64,000 nucleotides of DNA, taken from the NCBI RefSeq assembly GCF_003111665.1, contig NZ_CP022188.1, positions 2,666,001 through 2,730,000 of the forward strand, read 5' to 3'. Positions within the stretch are counted from its first letter, which is position 1, and each line of letters opens with the position of its first letter. The position numbers and the translations under genes are program-made. Below, one piece after another: positions 50,001 to 58,942 of this stretch. Source of the DNA: Parazoarcus communis (lineage in GTDB: Bacteria > Pseudomonadota > Gammaproteobacteria > Burkholderiales > Rhodocyclaceae). The notes below the pieces were generated by a model. That model did not search any database, had not been told where the DNA came from, and worked only from the letters and a program-made list of their open reading frames with translations.

Positions 50001-51698
50001 ATCCGTTTCCGCGAACCGACGACCGGCGTCACTTTTGGCCGGCCGGTTCCGAACGAGCGGGGCCTTTCTTATAGCAACGGTACGTGGGATGCGAGTGCCA
50101 ACCCGGGTGGTGCGAGCAACGTTGATGGAACCTTGAGCGGACTCACGCTCGCTTCGGGGACGAACACCGTCGAACAGAGCCTTCCGCTCGACCCGCAGGG
50201 CGTGGTGTATGACGCCGTAACGCGTCAGCCGGTGCAGGGCGCCGTCGTGACGCTGAGCGGCCCGGGGGGCTTCGACCCGGCGCTGCACGTGCTTGGCGGT
50301 TCCGCCACCCAGACGACGGGTGCTGACGGGATCTATCAGTTCCTGTTGCTTGCTGGCGCACCTGCCGGCAACTACAGCTTGTCGGTGACGGTCCCGCCCG
50401 GCTATGTGCCCGGGACATCGACCCTGATCCCGGCGTGTACCAATGTGCCGTCGGTTGGTGCTGCTCCGGCGCCCGCACTGGTTGTGGTGTCCAACACTGC
50501 ACCTGCTGCAGGCACTGCACCGCATGACCCCGTGGCCTGTGAAGCCTCGATCAGTGCGACCGCGACAACGACGCAGTACTACCTCGGGTTCGTTCTGACG
50601 CCGGGTACGTCGGCCAATGTGCTGAACAACCATATTCCGCTCGATCCGATTCTCGGTGGTGCAATCCGCATCACCAAGACCACGCCGCTGGTCAGCGTGA
50701 GCAAGGGCGGACTGGTGCCTTACACCATTACTGCGACCAATACCCTGAGCGCAGCGCTGGGCAATATCGATGTGGTGGATCAGGTGCCGCCAGGCTTCAA
50801 GTACCGCAGTGGCAGCGCCAGCGTGCGTCATGGCGGCAGCAGTGCGTTTGTGGCTGCAGAGCCGGTTGCGAACGGACGTGCGCTGAACTGGGCTGCACAG
50901 AGCTTTGCTGCCGGCGAGACCAAGACCTACCGTCTTGTGCTGGTGATCGGTGCGGGCGTGGGCGAGGGCGAGTACACCAACCTCGCCTGGGCGCTGAACA
51001 ACATCGTCAGTGAGCGCGTATCGAACATCGGCTCGGCTGTGGTGCGGGTCATTCCCGATCCGGTCTTCGATTGCTCGGACATCATCGGCAAGGTCTTCGA
51101 CGACAAGAACGCCAACGGCTATCAGGACGACGGAGAGCCCGGCATTCCCAACGTCCGTGTAGTGACGGCGCGCGGTCTGCTGGTGACGGCCGACGCCGAA
51201 GGACGCTTCCACGTCACTTGTGCTGACATCCCGCAGCAGGATCGCGGCAGCAACTTCGTCATGAAGCTCGACGAACGCACCTTGCCATCAGGCTATCGCC
51301 TGACCACCGAGAATCCGCGCGACGTGCGGACCACGCGCGGCAAGATGGTCAAGCTCAACTTCGGCGCGACGGTGCACAAGGTGTTCCGCATCGAAGTCGA
51401 TGCGCGAGCCTTCACCGCGAACGATTCGCTTGCCCCTGAGTGGGTCGGGCAGCTTCGCGCGCTCGTACCGCAACTGGCGCTGCAGCCGGCTGTGGCCCGC
51501 CTCGCATATCGCCTCGGCGACGCAGCCGAGGCGGACCTGGCTGAGCAACGTCTGGCAGCGATGGGTGCGCAGCTGAAGGACTTCTACCAACAGGCCGAAG
51601 AAACGGACGACAAGGACGGGGAAAGCGATAGACCGCCTTTGATGGTGGAAACGGAAATCATTGGCGCGAGTGTGCGCTCGCAGGGAGCACAGCAATGA
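44016..51698 (+). CDS. giant secreted DUF11-like and SdrD-B-like repeat protein
   Basis: A 2560-residue protein with a long signal peptide (RRLLLALSCALLSLPTAQA, cleavage near residue 52). About ten N-terminal repeats of roughly 130-143 residues begin near residues 53, 193, 333, 473, 616, 758, 890, 1030, 1166 and 1293. They share motifs such as KSFSPSTVAPGQ...LT.TL.N...L...S.TDNLP and paired cysteines, of the DUF11/TIGR01451 type. Then come SdrD B-like domains near 1425, 1558, 1683, 1938 and 2356 with calcium-loop motifs (FLDQNNNGVQNGADAGI, FDDKNANGYQDDGEPGI), a DUF11-like unit near 1805 and another near 2217, and a carboxypeptidase-regulatory-like domain near 2062. No PEP-CTERM, LPXTG or barrel end is present. 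The stop overlaps the next gene's start by four bases. The start could also be the ATG at 44028. Confidence 0.9.
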   Translation: MRVSMFNSPVSVLAESGLLRAFSKPFLRSNRSRRLLLALSCALLSLPTAQAAITVSKNITSGYTGTPYPGDTTAFTLTLSNDNSGSAVTGVSFTDNMAAAGIYVVRAVSDSCGGTLTAVPGSQQISLTGGVIPVAPSASVSGTCSVVFEVNATTVGERVNTVGVGAVTGNDGNAVANTSPAQQSFTVLPLSSLTTSVLFSPDSVVQFDQVSTLRIRVNNPNSVAAVPLNSTSFTLPAGVAVAATPNASVTCTGTDAVNDGVFSPAAGATGALTMTGGTAGRSGRCDVLVDVIGTDAGVNGSNSVTLTMNGSDVSNARGLAVSGSSDSLTIVSPLRVGKSFSPASMRSGQDGSLVITLYNDGSVALNGVGFTDDPIGTPAGGSGGTLTIASGATTTCSGGTLTAVAGSSGIQLSGASIPASSSCTVTVPFTATLDIASVSKVFNNTIAAGDVGNSRSVTSRPASASVTVHGQIEVAKSQSPSNPAAGGIVVYSVALRNYSGSALTGVRFIDTLPSGVTVVPTVSPTMSGAGCSGSLANDYSNTSVPAFTLDLAAGSGGSPSLCTVSFTAQVAYGTAQGQSRVNSIAAGTVCENNGAGPICNPSASNNVTLTVNHTATVAKSFSVTSLPEGGVSELTITLTNNTQNPLTSVQVTDNLPAGMLVDSSAIASTTCVGGSVTATPNQDQVSLSGATIPARASGGTGTSGSCVVKVNVTGAAGNYTNTIPASTLAATQQLPDGTLQPATYGQAASASITFRSALSAAKSFLPVTVQSGGQSRVSIRLRNTETTGTLYNVSLSDNLPSGLTVSNPANAYSTCDGPLTITATPGAGVVQLSGATLPPSSECDLVFMVDSSGSGPWVNTIPIGGITADGGVRNTAALSATLQSASGSVVVTQTISPNTIDSPGESSRLTITLLNNGGLDLSGLSFTNHFTDTGLSSGTLTGLRLSANPNATTTCPGGVISATSNGTSIGLSGASLAGGTGATCTVSANVTTLTTGTVQNFIPVGAVSTAEGVANADGSTASLAALGRIGVEKSFSPSTVAPGQRARLTLRFINPLTLPLANISVTDDLPTNMTVPAGANPVITCAGGSITTPTASQVVVSGGTLGAASGGVSTTCVAEIDVVVSAEGSYTNVINAGEVTASSGGTSVSNPPPGASATLEARTKVSIAKAFSPSTVRPGENTRLTITLSNPNAVALHGATLTDNLPSGLTVALTPNASTTCGGTVNAVSSATSVSLAGATIPATGTCQVQVDAVSNVSGVYTNTIPANALSTDEGVRNEDPASAQVIVSVPPVVTKQFSPASMPSGGTSTLSIFLGNENASTLTLSKVFQDVLPTAPGSLVIASPNGLSSTCTGTVTATAGSGQVSLASGAQIPAGGCQISVNVTGTIEGSYNNYIPASALSTNLGDNRDPAAATLEISPLGYVSGRVFLDKNVTPNGLFDGSDTGLAGVTVTLSGVETVGGAVISRTTTSDALGNYAFTGLNAGTYTVTQPVQPTGTLNGITTAGTVSGGGGGSPGTATPVTTATSAIANIILNESGGSVASSPNNNFAEVPTSTISGSVFLDQNNNGVQNGADAGISAQTIRLTGTDNNGNAVTVDTTTDASGNYTFSGLAPGSYTVTQLAQPADTANGQTVPGAVGNGGSAGSATAPTTVPSQIAGIVLPPATVSAANNFAELPNGRSIRGQVFLDYAGNGAVDGSDYGIGAQVINLSGTDASGNPVTRTTTSLADGSFEFSGLPEGTYTIDQPAQPPSTTNVTPVVGSAGGSASNNPTGGVSSRISGIAMTGTTMVSGGNLFPEMPGAAPDLAISKTHTPATFAAGGTTGYYTLVPSNVGSVATSGLITVVDTLPAGITPVALPTTGAWSCSAAGQIVTCTSSNVIAAASVGDSIVLRVAVASGLAGQILTNQAVISGGGEPAGFEGNNTASDPTPIADAASVAGKVWRDLNHDRVLDSGEPLAEGWIVELLLSGVQVGTTTTAADGSYSFTGLAPGPDYQIRFREPTTGVTFGRPVPNERGLSYSNGTWDASANPGGASNVDGTLSGLTLASGTNTVEQSLPLDPQGVVYDAVTRQPVQGAVVTLSGPGGFDPALHVLGGSATQTTGADGIYQFLLLAGAPAGNYSLSVTVPPGYVPGTSTLIPACTNVPSVGAAPAPALVVVSNTAPAAGTAPHDPVACEASISATATTTQYYLGFVLTPGTSANVLNNHIPLDPILGGAIRITKTTPLVSVSKGGLVPYTITATNTLSAALGNIDVVDQVPPGFKYRSGSASVRHGGSSAFVAAEPVANGRALNWAAQSFAAGETKTYRLVLVIGAGVGEGEYTNLAWALNNIVSERVSNIGSAVVRVIPDPVFDCSDIIGKVFDDKNANGYQDDGEPGIPNVRVVTARGLLVTADAEGRFHVTCADIPQQDRGSNFVMKLDERTLPSGYRLTTENPRDVRTTRGKMVKLNFGATVHKVFRIEVDARAFTANDSLAPEWVGQLRALVPQLALQPAVARLAYRLGDAAEADLAEQRLAAMGAQLKDFYQQAEETDDKDGESDRPPLMVETEIIGASVRSQGAQQ

Positions 51699-54600
51699 GC
51701 GCGCGCAGGACTGGTTCGAACATGAAACGGAAACTCACTTTCGTCGCCACGCTGACTGCGCTGGCTAGCTTGTACCCATGTGCAGCGTGGGCGGCCGATG
51801 GGGACGACGATGGCAAGCGCATCGACAATGCGCGAATCGAGTGGCAGGGCGTGCCTGCGCCGGGCGAACGTCAGTCGGCGAACGACTGGCCGTTGCCGTC
51901 GGGCGTCACGCACGAGGCACGTCAGGCGATGCGTGAGGCAGCTGTGCCACAGCAGGCACCGCAGACGATCCGGGCCTTGAGCGATGAAGGCGGGCGTGCG
52001 CGTTTTGCCTCGGGCAATGCCGAACTCACCGCCGAGGCCAAGGCAGCGCTCGATACGCTGGTCGACGAATTGCGGGGCAAGGCCAGCTTGCGCTTTGCGA
52101 TTGGCGGGCATACCGACAGTCAGCAGCTCTCGGCCCGAGCCCAAGGGCGCTACGGCGACAATCAGGGCTTGTCTGAAGCGCGGGCGCTCGCGGTAGCGCA
52201 ATATCTGCGGGAACGGCTTGAGCTTGAGCCGGGGCAGATCAGCATCGCCGGCTATGGCCCCGGGAAGCCGCTGGCCGACAACAGTTCCGCGGAGGGGATG
52301 GCACGGAACCGGCGCGTCGAGATTTCTGCCTGGTATGCCTTGCCGGTGGCTGCAGCCGTCCCCCCGGCTGACACGCAGGCCTGTGCGGCCGTGGGCGACG
52401 CCGATCTCCCTTTCCGGGTAACGGTCGATGGCGAACCGGTGGCGCTTGGCGGCGACAAGGGGGGCGTGAACGAAGCCGACCGGCAGCGCTGCGTGGATGT
52501 GGCGCTGGAGAAAGCCGACATCCAGGTCAAGTATGACGATCTTGCGGCGCGCCCGGCGCTCAACGTCTGGGTCGAGGAAGATACTGCAGTCCGGGGTGAA
52601 ACCATTCATTTCAGGGGGTATGCGAACTACCTGGCATGGATCGGCAAGGCGGAAGTGCGGATCTTCCGTGCTGGCGCAGCACCCACATCAACCCCGCATG
52701 TGGTCCTGCCGTTGGGCTGGAGCCAGCCCACGCAGTGGTCGGTGCCGGTGGAGGCGGACGCCAGTGGCGCGCGTTTCCCCGCCACCGATCTTCGCGGAGG
52801 CGACTACCAGTATGTGCTGCGGGTGTACGACAGCGAAGGCAGGTTCGACGAGACCGCGCTGAAGACGCTGTCCGTGAGTGCCCGCGCGCGGCCGCTTGCC
52901 GACCGCGAGCCTATTGCGCGTGAGATCCTCACGGGCTGGGGTGAAAACGCGCTGTCGCTGCGCAATATCCCGGTACAGGGTGGCACGGTGACGGTCAGCG
53001 GCCGCAACCTTGCGCCGGGTCAGACGGTTCAGGCCTTGGGGCTCCCCGCGCCAGTGGATGAAAACGGGCGTTTCGTGCTCCGCCAGATTCTTCCGGCAGG
53101 CCCGCATTCGATCGATGTCAGCGTGGCACAGCCCGATGGTCGCCTGGCGACTTTCCGCCGCAATGTGTCGATTCCCGACAGTGACTGGTTCTACATCGCC
53201 ATCGCCGACCTGACCGTCGGACGCAACGCGGTCAACAAGCGGGAGCGTGCAGAACTGGTGACGGGCGATACCGACCATTACCGCAACGAAACCTACGTCG
53301 ACGGGCGCGGTGCCTTCTACCTGAAGGGCAAGATCAAGGGGGAATGGTTGCTGACTGCGGCAGCGGATACCCGCGAACAGCCGCTGGAAGACCTGTTCAG
53401 CAACTTCTCGTCCAAGGACCCGCGCTATCTGCTGCGCAACATCGATCCGGACGCCTACTATCCGGTCTACGGCGACGACAGCACCACGGTGGACGATGCG
53501 CCGACGCAAGGCAAGTTCTACGTCCGCCTCGAAAGGGGTGACTCGCACGTGATGTGGGGCAATTTCCATACTGGCTGGACCGGCAGCGAGCTCGTTCAGT
53601 ATTCGCGCGGTCTGTATGGTGCAAAAGGGCGTTATGTTTCGGACGACTCAACCTCGTTCGGCGAACGTCGCACTGTTGCCGAAGCGTTTGCCGCTGATCC
53701 GGGTACCTTGCCTGCGCGCGAAGAGTTTCGTGGTACGGGCGGTTCGCTCTACTACCTTCGCCATCAGGACATTACCCAGGGCTCCGAGCGGGTGTGGGTC
53801 GAAGTGCGCGATCGGGATTCCGGTCTCGTCGTAGAGCGCAGGATGCTCACTGCGGGCCTCGACTACGACGTCAACTATCTGCAAGGGCGGGTCATCCTGA
53901 GCTCGCCGCTGCCCTCTACCGCCAGCGGTGCCGGCATCGTCTATACGTCGGCGATCTCGGGCAACCCCTTGCACCTGGTGGTGAGTTACGAGTATGTGCC
54001 TGGGATGGAAAAGGTCGACAGCCTTGCGGCCGGCGTGCGGGCCAGCTACTGGGCGAACGACTACCTGCGACTCGGCCTGACCGCCTTCCGTCAGGGCGAG
54101 GACGATACGCGTCAGACCTTGAAGGGGGCCGATATCCTCGTTCGCGTCGCACCAGGAACCACGGTACGTGCCGAGTTTGCGCGTTCCACCGGCGCAGCCG
54201 ATTCGCTGGTCTCGTCGGTCGATGGCGGCTATGGCTTCGCACAGAGCACAACCAGCAGTACCGACGCGAACGCAAAGCGCATCGAAGCGACGGTCGATCT
54301 GGCAGAAGTGACCGACGCGACGCGCGGTACCGTATCGGCATACTGGCAGGATCGTGAAGCAGGCTTCACCTCTCCGGGCCAGATCTCGATTGCCGGCGAG
54401 GCTGTGACTCAGAGTGGTGCGCGTGCCGAGGTCGATGTGACCGAACGTGACCGCGTAACCCTGAAGGCCGATGTGCGTGACGGGGACATTCAGGATCGCA
54501 ACAATATCGAGGCCGGCTGGCGGCATCAGCTGGCCGATGAGTGGGCGTTGTCTGCGGGCGTGCGCCAGGACGAGCGGCGCAATACTGCTCCGGGTCTGAT

Positions 54601-55876
54601 TGCCAGCCCGACGCTGGCACAGGAGGGGCGCCGGACCGATGTCATCGGTCGTGTCGACTACCTCCCGCAGCGCGAAGAGGGGGGCGCCGACGACTGGACT
54701 GTCTATGGCTACGTGCAGGGAACGGCCGAACGCTCTGGCGAACGTGACGACAACAATCGCGTGGGGGCGGGTGGCAGCATGCAGGTCACCGACCGACTGC
54801 GGATGAAGGCCGAAGCCTCTGGCGGAAACGGTGGCCCGGGCGGGCTGCTCGGCGGCGAGTACCGTATCAGCGACCGCAGCAATGCCTATCTCAACTACGT
54901 GATCGAAACTGAGGATCCTGAATACGCGTGGCGCGGACGTCACGGTACCTGGGTGAGCGGTGCCGATTATCGCGTCAGCGAAACAGCGCGCGTATTCGGT
55001 GAGAACCGGCTTACGCACGGCGCCGGCCCCGAAGGCCTGACCCATGCCTTCGGTGTCGACCTGGCGCCGTTCGATCACTGGACCTTTGGCGCAAAGGCCG
55101 AGGTCGGGCGTATCAGTGACCCGCTCGGCGGCGACTTCAAGCGCAATGCGGTAGGTCTCTCGGTCGGCTACAAACGTGACAAGACGCGCTATGCGGGTAG
55201 TCTCGAATACCGCCGCGATGAGTCTGATTCCGGGACCGGACGTACCTGGCTTACGCGCAACTCGCTCGGCTATCAGGCCGATCCGTCGTGGCGTCTGATC
55301 AGCAAGCTCAACCTTTCGCGCAGCAGCAATAGTGGTGGCAGCTTCTGGGACGGTGATTTCCACGAGTTCGTTCTGGGCGCAGCCTACCGGCCGGTGAACA
55401 ACGATCGTTGGAACACCCTGATCAAGTACACGAACTATCACAACGTGCCTTCGTCCGGCCAGTTGTCAGCCAGCGGACAGGCGGCGGACTACGCGCAGCG
55501 AAGTCAGGTGTTCTCGGTCGATACGATCTGGGACGCATTGCCGTGGCTGTCGCTTGGTGCCAAGTACGGCCTGCGGATTGGCGAACTGAAATTCACCAAC
55601 CCTGACAGCGAGTGGTTCTCCAGTCGTGCCGATCTCGTTGTGTTGCGGGCCGACTGGCATTTCGTGCGCGAATGGGATGCCGTGGTTGAATGGCGCAAGC
55701 TGACGGCCACCGAGGCAGAGGACGCGAAGGCAGGTGCCTTGCTCGCGGTCTACCGCCATGTGGGACAGCATGTGAAGATGGGTGTGGGCTACAACTTCAC
55801 TGACTACTCGGACGATCTCACGGACCTTTCCTACAACAGCAGGGGATGGTTCCTGAACGTACTGGCGACGTTCTGA
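51695..55876 (+). CDS. OmpA-like and beta-barrel outer-membrane protein
   Basis: A 1393-residue protein with signal peptide (KLTFVATLTALASLYPCAAWA). Residues about 85-215 form an OmpA-like peptidoglycan-binding domain (ARFASGNAELTAEAKAALD, IGGHTDSQQLSARAQGRYGD, LSEARALAVAQYL, NRRVEI). Residues about 230-500 look like Ig or beta-sandwich domains. From about 510 to the end the sequence alternates aromatic beta strands, with many YRxDESDS/GYQADPSWRLI-type hairpins, and ends in NVLATF with terminal phenylalanine, the outer-membrane barrel signature. It starts at the ATG at 51695 with CAGGGAGC upstream, overlapping the stop of the giant gene, so translation is coupled. It is the probable outer-membrane anchor or translocation partner of the giant protein. 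Confidence 0.88.
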   Translation: MSARRTGSNMKRKLTFVATLTALASLYPCAAWAADGDDDGKRIDNARIEWQGVPAPGERQSANDWPLPSGVTHEARQAMREAAVPQQAPQTIRALSDEGGRARFASGNAELTAEAKAALDTLVDELRGKASLRFAIGGHTDSQQLSARAQGRYGDNQGLSEARALAVAQYLRERLELEPGQISIAGYGPGKPLADNSSAEGMARNRRVEISAWYALPVAAAVPPADTQACAAVGDADLPFRVTVDGEPVALGGDKGGVNEADRQRCVDVALEKADIQVKYDDLAARPALNVWVEEDTAVRGETIHFRGYANYLAWIGKAEVRIFRAGAAPTSTPHVVLPLGWSQPTQWSVPVEADASGARFPATDLRGGDYQYVLRVYDSEGRFDETALKTLSVSARARPLADREPIAREILTGWGENALSLRNIPVQGGTVTVSGRNLAPGQTVQALGLPAPVDENGRFVLRQILPAGPHSIDVSVAQPDGRLATFRRNVSIPDSDWFYIAIADLTVGRNAVNKRERAELVTGDTDHYRNETYVDGRGAFYLKGKIKGEWLLTAAADTREQPLEDLFSNFSSKDPRYLLRNIDPDAYYPVYGDDSTTVDDAPTQGKFYVRLERGDSHVMWGNFHTGWTGSELVQYSRGLYGAKGRYVSDDSTSFGERRTVAEAFAADPGTLPAREEFRGTGGSLYYLRHQDITQGSERVWVEVRDRDSGLVVERRMLTAGLDYDVNYLQGRVILSSPLPSTASGAGIVYTSAISGNPLHLVVSYEYVPGMEKVDSLAAGVRASYWANDYLRLGLTAFRQGEDDTRQTLKGADILVRVAPGTTVRAEFARSTGAADSLVSSVDGGYGFAQSTTSSTDANAKRIEATVDLAEVTDATRGTVSAYWQDREAGFTSPGQISIAGEAVTQSGARAEVDVTERDRVTLKADVRDGDIQDRNNIEAGWRHQLADEWALSAGVRQDERRNTAPGLIASPTLAQEGRRTDVIGRVDYLPQREEGGADDWTVYGYVQGTAERSGERDDNNRVGAGGSMQVTDRLRMKAEASGGNGGPGGLLGGEYRISDRSNAYLNYVIETEDPEYAWRGRHGTWVSGADYRVSETARVFGENRLTHGAGPEGLTHAFGVDLAPFDHWTFGAKAEVGRISDPLGGDFKRNAVGLSVGYKRDKTRYAGSLEYRRDESDSGTGRTWLTRNSLGYQADPSWRLISKLNLSRSSNSGGSFWDGDFHEFVLGAAYRPVNNDRWNTLIKYTNYHNVPSSGQLSASGQAADYAQRSQVFSVDTIWDALPWLSLGAKYGLRIGELKFTNPDSEWFSSRADLVVLRADWHFVREWDAVVEWRKLTATEAEDAKAGALLAVYRHVGQHVKMGVGYNFTDYSDDLTDLSYNSRGWFLNVLATF

Positions 55877-55877
55877 G

Positions 55878-55913
55878 TGCGTGCAGCGGGATCAGGACTT
55901 CCCGCTGCACGCA
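55878..55913 (+). terminator. hairpin after the OmpA-barrel gene
   Basis: A perfect 14-bp stem (TGCGTGCAGCGGGA / TCCCGCTGCACGCA) with an eight-base loop, starting two bases after the stop. A strict T-run is missing (CCTTTT comes about 18 bases later), so intrinsic termination is likely but not certain. Confidence 0.65.
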
Positions 55914-56063
55914 GCGTTGCTGTCGCCTTTTATGGCAGCGGAAGGGGGCTGGCGCAGCCTCGTCCGTTCTGGGGCGCGCCGATTGCAGGCGCCCGGCGCG
56001 AGCTGGCGATGGCATGACCGAAGCGAGGTGAGCACGACGGGCGACCGTTTTTGTGCCATGAAA

Positions 56064-56090
56064 CGGAAAAGGGCCGCATTGCGGCCCTTT
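56064..56090 (-). terminator. intrinsic terminator after pgk
   Basis: A 10-bp stem (AAAGGGCCGC / GCGGCCCTTT) with a three-base loop lies 27 bases past the pgk stop. On the minus strand it ends in TTTTCCGTTTC. It could also act on the plus strand as a backup for the barrel gene. Confidence 0.8.
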
Positions 56091-56116
56091 CCTTGTGCGC
56101 GACTACCTGCAACGAC

Positions 56117-57307
56117 TCAGTCGTTGTAGCGTGCCTCAAGTGCGGCAATCGCGGGGAGCGTCTTGCCTTCGAGGAACTCGAGGAAGGCGCCGCCGCCGGT
56201 GGAGATGTAGCCGACGTCGTCTGCGATATGGAACTTGGCAATGGCCGCCAGGGTGTCGCCGCCGCCTGCAATCGAAAAGGCTTCGGAGTGTGCGATGGCG
56301 GAGGCCATCATCTTTGTGCCGCCTGCGAACTGGGCGTGCTCGAAGACGCCCACCGGGCCGTTCCAGACGATGGTGCCGGCGTGAGCGATGATGTCGGCGA
56401 GTTTTGCCGAGCTCTTGGGGCCGAAGTCGAGGATGCGGTCCTGCGGGCCGACTTCGTCGACCGGGATGCGGTTGGCGCGCGCCAGCGCAGAGACCTCGTC
56501 CGCCACGACCACATCAACCGGCAGCGGCACTTCGGCGCCACGGGCCTTCATGATGTCCATGACCTGATGGGCTTCGCGGACCATTTCCGGCTCGGCAAGG
56601 GACTCACCGATGCGCTTGCCTGCGGCGAGCAGGAAGGTGTTGGCAATGCCGCCGCCAACGATCAGCTGATCTACTTTTTCCGCGAGGGTCTTGAGGATGG
56701 TCAGCTTGGTTGACACCTTGGCACCGCCAACGATCGCCACCAGGGGGCGAGCAGGCGCATGCAGGGCCTTGGACAGGGCGTCGATCTCCGCGCCCATCAG
56801 CATGCCGGCGCAAGCCACGGGGGCAAAGCGGGCGATGCCGTGGGTGGTGGCCTCGGCACGGTGGGCCGTACCAAAAGCGTCGTTGACGTAGATGTCGCAC
56901 AACGCGGCCATCTTCTTCGCCAGCTCTTCGTTGTCCTTCTTTTCGCCCTTGTTGCAGCGGCAGTTTTCGAGCAGAACGACCTGGCCGGGTTCGACCACAA
57001 AGCCGCCATCAACCCAGTCGGCAATCAGCTTCACCGGCTTGTTGAGCAGTTGCCCAAGTCGAACGGCAACCGGTGCCAGGGTGTCGTCGTGGCCGACCGT
57101 GCCCTCGGTGGGGCGACCGAGGTGGGAGGTGATCATCACCGCTGCGCCATTGTCCAGGCAGTACTGGATGGACGGGATGGAGGCGCGGATACGGGTGTCT
57201 TCGGTAATGTTGCCGGCGTCGTCCTGGGGAACGTTGAGGTCGGCGCGAATGAAGACCTTCTTGCCGCGCACATCGAGCTCGGCGAGTTTCTTTACTTGCA
57301 GGGGCAT
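56117..57307 (-). CDS. pgk: phosphoglycerate kinase
   Basis: A 396-residue phosphoglycerate kinase. It begins [24 protein letters not shown] and shows [26 protein letters not shown], '[16 protein letters not shown]', [28 protein letters not shown] and [12 protein letters not shown], with a normal C-terminus. It supplies the ATP-dependent step of 3-phosphoglycerate activation that the cbb operon lacks, and also serves glycolysis. It lies 54 bases downstream of a lipoprotein gene in the tkt-gap-lipoprotein-pgk series, with a terminator after it. In many betaproteobacteria pyk and fba come next, but here the plus-strand surface module intervenes. Confidence 0.96.
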   Translation of the reverse strand: MPLQVKKLAELDVRGKKVFIRADLNVPQDDAGNITEDTRIRASIPSIQYCLDNGAAVMITSHLGRPTEGTVGHDDTLAPVAVRLGQLLNKPVKLIADWVDGGFVVEPGQVVLLENCRCNKGEKKDNEELAKKMAALCDIYVNDAFGTAHRAEATTHGIARFAPVACAGMLMGAEIDALSKALHAPARPLVAIVGGAKVSTKLTILKTLAEKVDQLIVGGGIANTFLLAAGKRIGESLAEPEMVREAHQVMDIMKARGAEVPLPVDVVVADEVSALARANRIPVDEVGPQDRILDFGPKSSAKLADIIAHAGTIVWNGPVGVFEHAQFAGGTKMMASAIAHSEAFSIAGGGDTLAAIAKFHIADDVGYISTGGGAFLEFLEGKTLPAIAALEARYND

Positions 57308-57361
57308 GTTGTGACTTCCGGAGTAAGCAGGGCCGGGCGCTGACCCGGCCCTGCTGGATGA

Positions 57362-57814
57362 TTACTGGTAACCGTCTTCGGTTGCGTCGTGGTTGATGCC
57401 GATCAGCACGCCACGTCCGCCGCCGATGCCGCCGCCGGTATAGATCAGGCTGCCCTGACCCTTGTAGTAGGTCTCAAAGCGATGCCCGTCAGTGCCGAAG
57501 TAGAACGGAATCCAGGCCTTGCCGGTGACATAGCTCTTCATGTCGGAGCTGCGGCCGATCTTGTCTTCGACTTCGCTCTGCGACATGCCGATCTGCAGCG
57601 ACGTGAACTTGCTGTTCTTGGCTGGCTTGCCCCAGATTTCGCCATCGAAGCTGCCATCGCGCGACTTGACGGTGCGGTAGTCCTTGCCGTCTGCGGTTGT
57701 GCTTGCAGCAGCAGGCTTGTCGGCAGCCTGTTCGGCCGGCTTCAGCGGGTTGGATACGCAGCCGCCAGCGAGCAGCGCTGTCGCCGAGAGGAGTACGACG
57801 AGGGAACGGTTCAT
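57362..57814 (-). CDS. lipoprotein with BamE/SmpA-like region
   Basis: A 150-residue protein with a lipoprotein signal (LLSATALLAGGC, cysteine at residue 19) and a low-complexity linker (ADKPAAASTTADG). The region SLQIGMSQSEVEDKIGRSSD, then 'TGKAWIPFYFGTDGHRFETYYKGQGSLIYTG' resembles the SmpA/BamE fold, where the GMS..V...LG turn is typical. A glycine-rich tail follows (TGGGIGGGRGVLIGIN). It lies between gap and pgk, 21 bases after gap, an unusual location for an envelope gene. No function is assigned. Confidence 0.8.
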   Translation of the reverse strand: MNRSLVVLLSATALLAGGCVSNPLKPAEQAADKPAAASTTADGKDYRTVKSRDGSFDGEIWGKPAKNSKFTSLQIGMSQSEVEDKIGRSSDMKSYVTGKAWIPFYFGTDGHRFETYYKGQGSLIYTGGGIGGGRGVLIGINHDATEDGYQ

Positions 57815-57835
57815 TGCTGTGGATTCCCCGTAAGA

Positions 57836-58849
<1,014 letters not shown>

Positions 58850-58942
58850 CGAATAATCTCCCTGACTTGAATGGCTGAAAAATCGAGTACCGACGCCCCC
58901 GGCGCCGGCACCTCTCGCGCCGGTCCGGGAGCGACGGCTTGC

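Noticed and set aside
48280..51090. SdrD-B-like domains of the giant protein considered as a sortase-anchored Gram-positive adhesin.
   Set aside because: No LPXTG motif and no sortase; the partner is an outer-membrane barrel, fitting a Gram-negative surface protein.
49041..51212. A 723-codon minus-strand frame opposite the giant surface gene.
   Set aside because: It mirrors the repeat codon pattern of the plus-strand gene. Composition is arginine/histidine-rich as in shadow frames.
51690..51700. The overlap of the giant gene and the barrel gene considered as a frameshift splitting one gene.
   Set aside because: The second frame has its own ribosome site and a complete signal peptide, which argues for two genes. 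A re-sequencing error cannot be fully excluded.
53648..55441. A 597-codon minus-strand frame opposite the OmpA-barrel gene.
   Set aside because: Shadow of the barrel coding strand; no start signal or domain.
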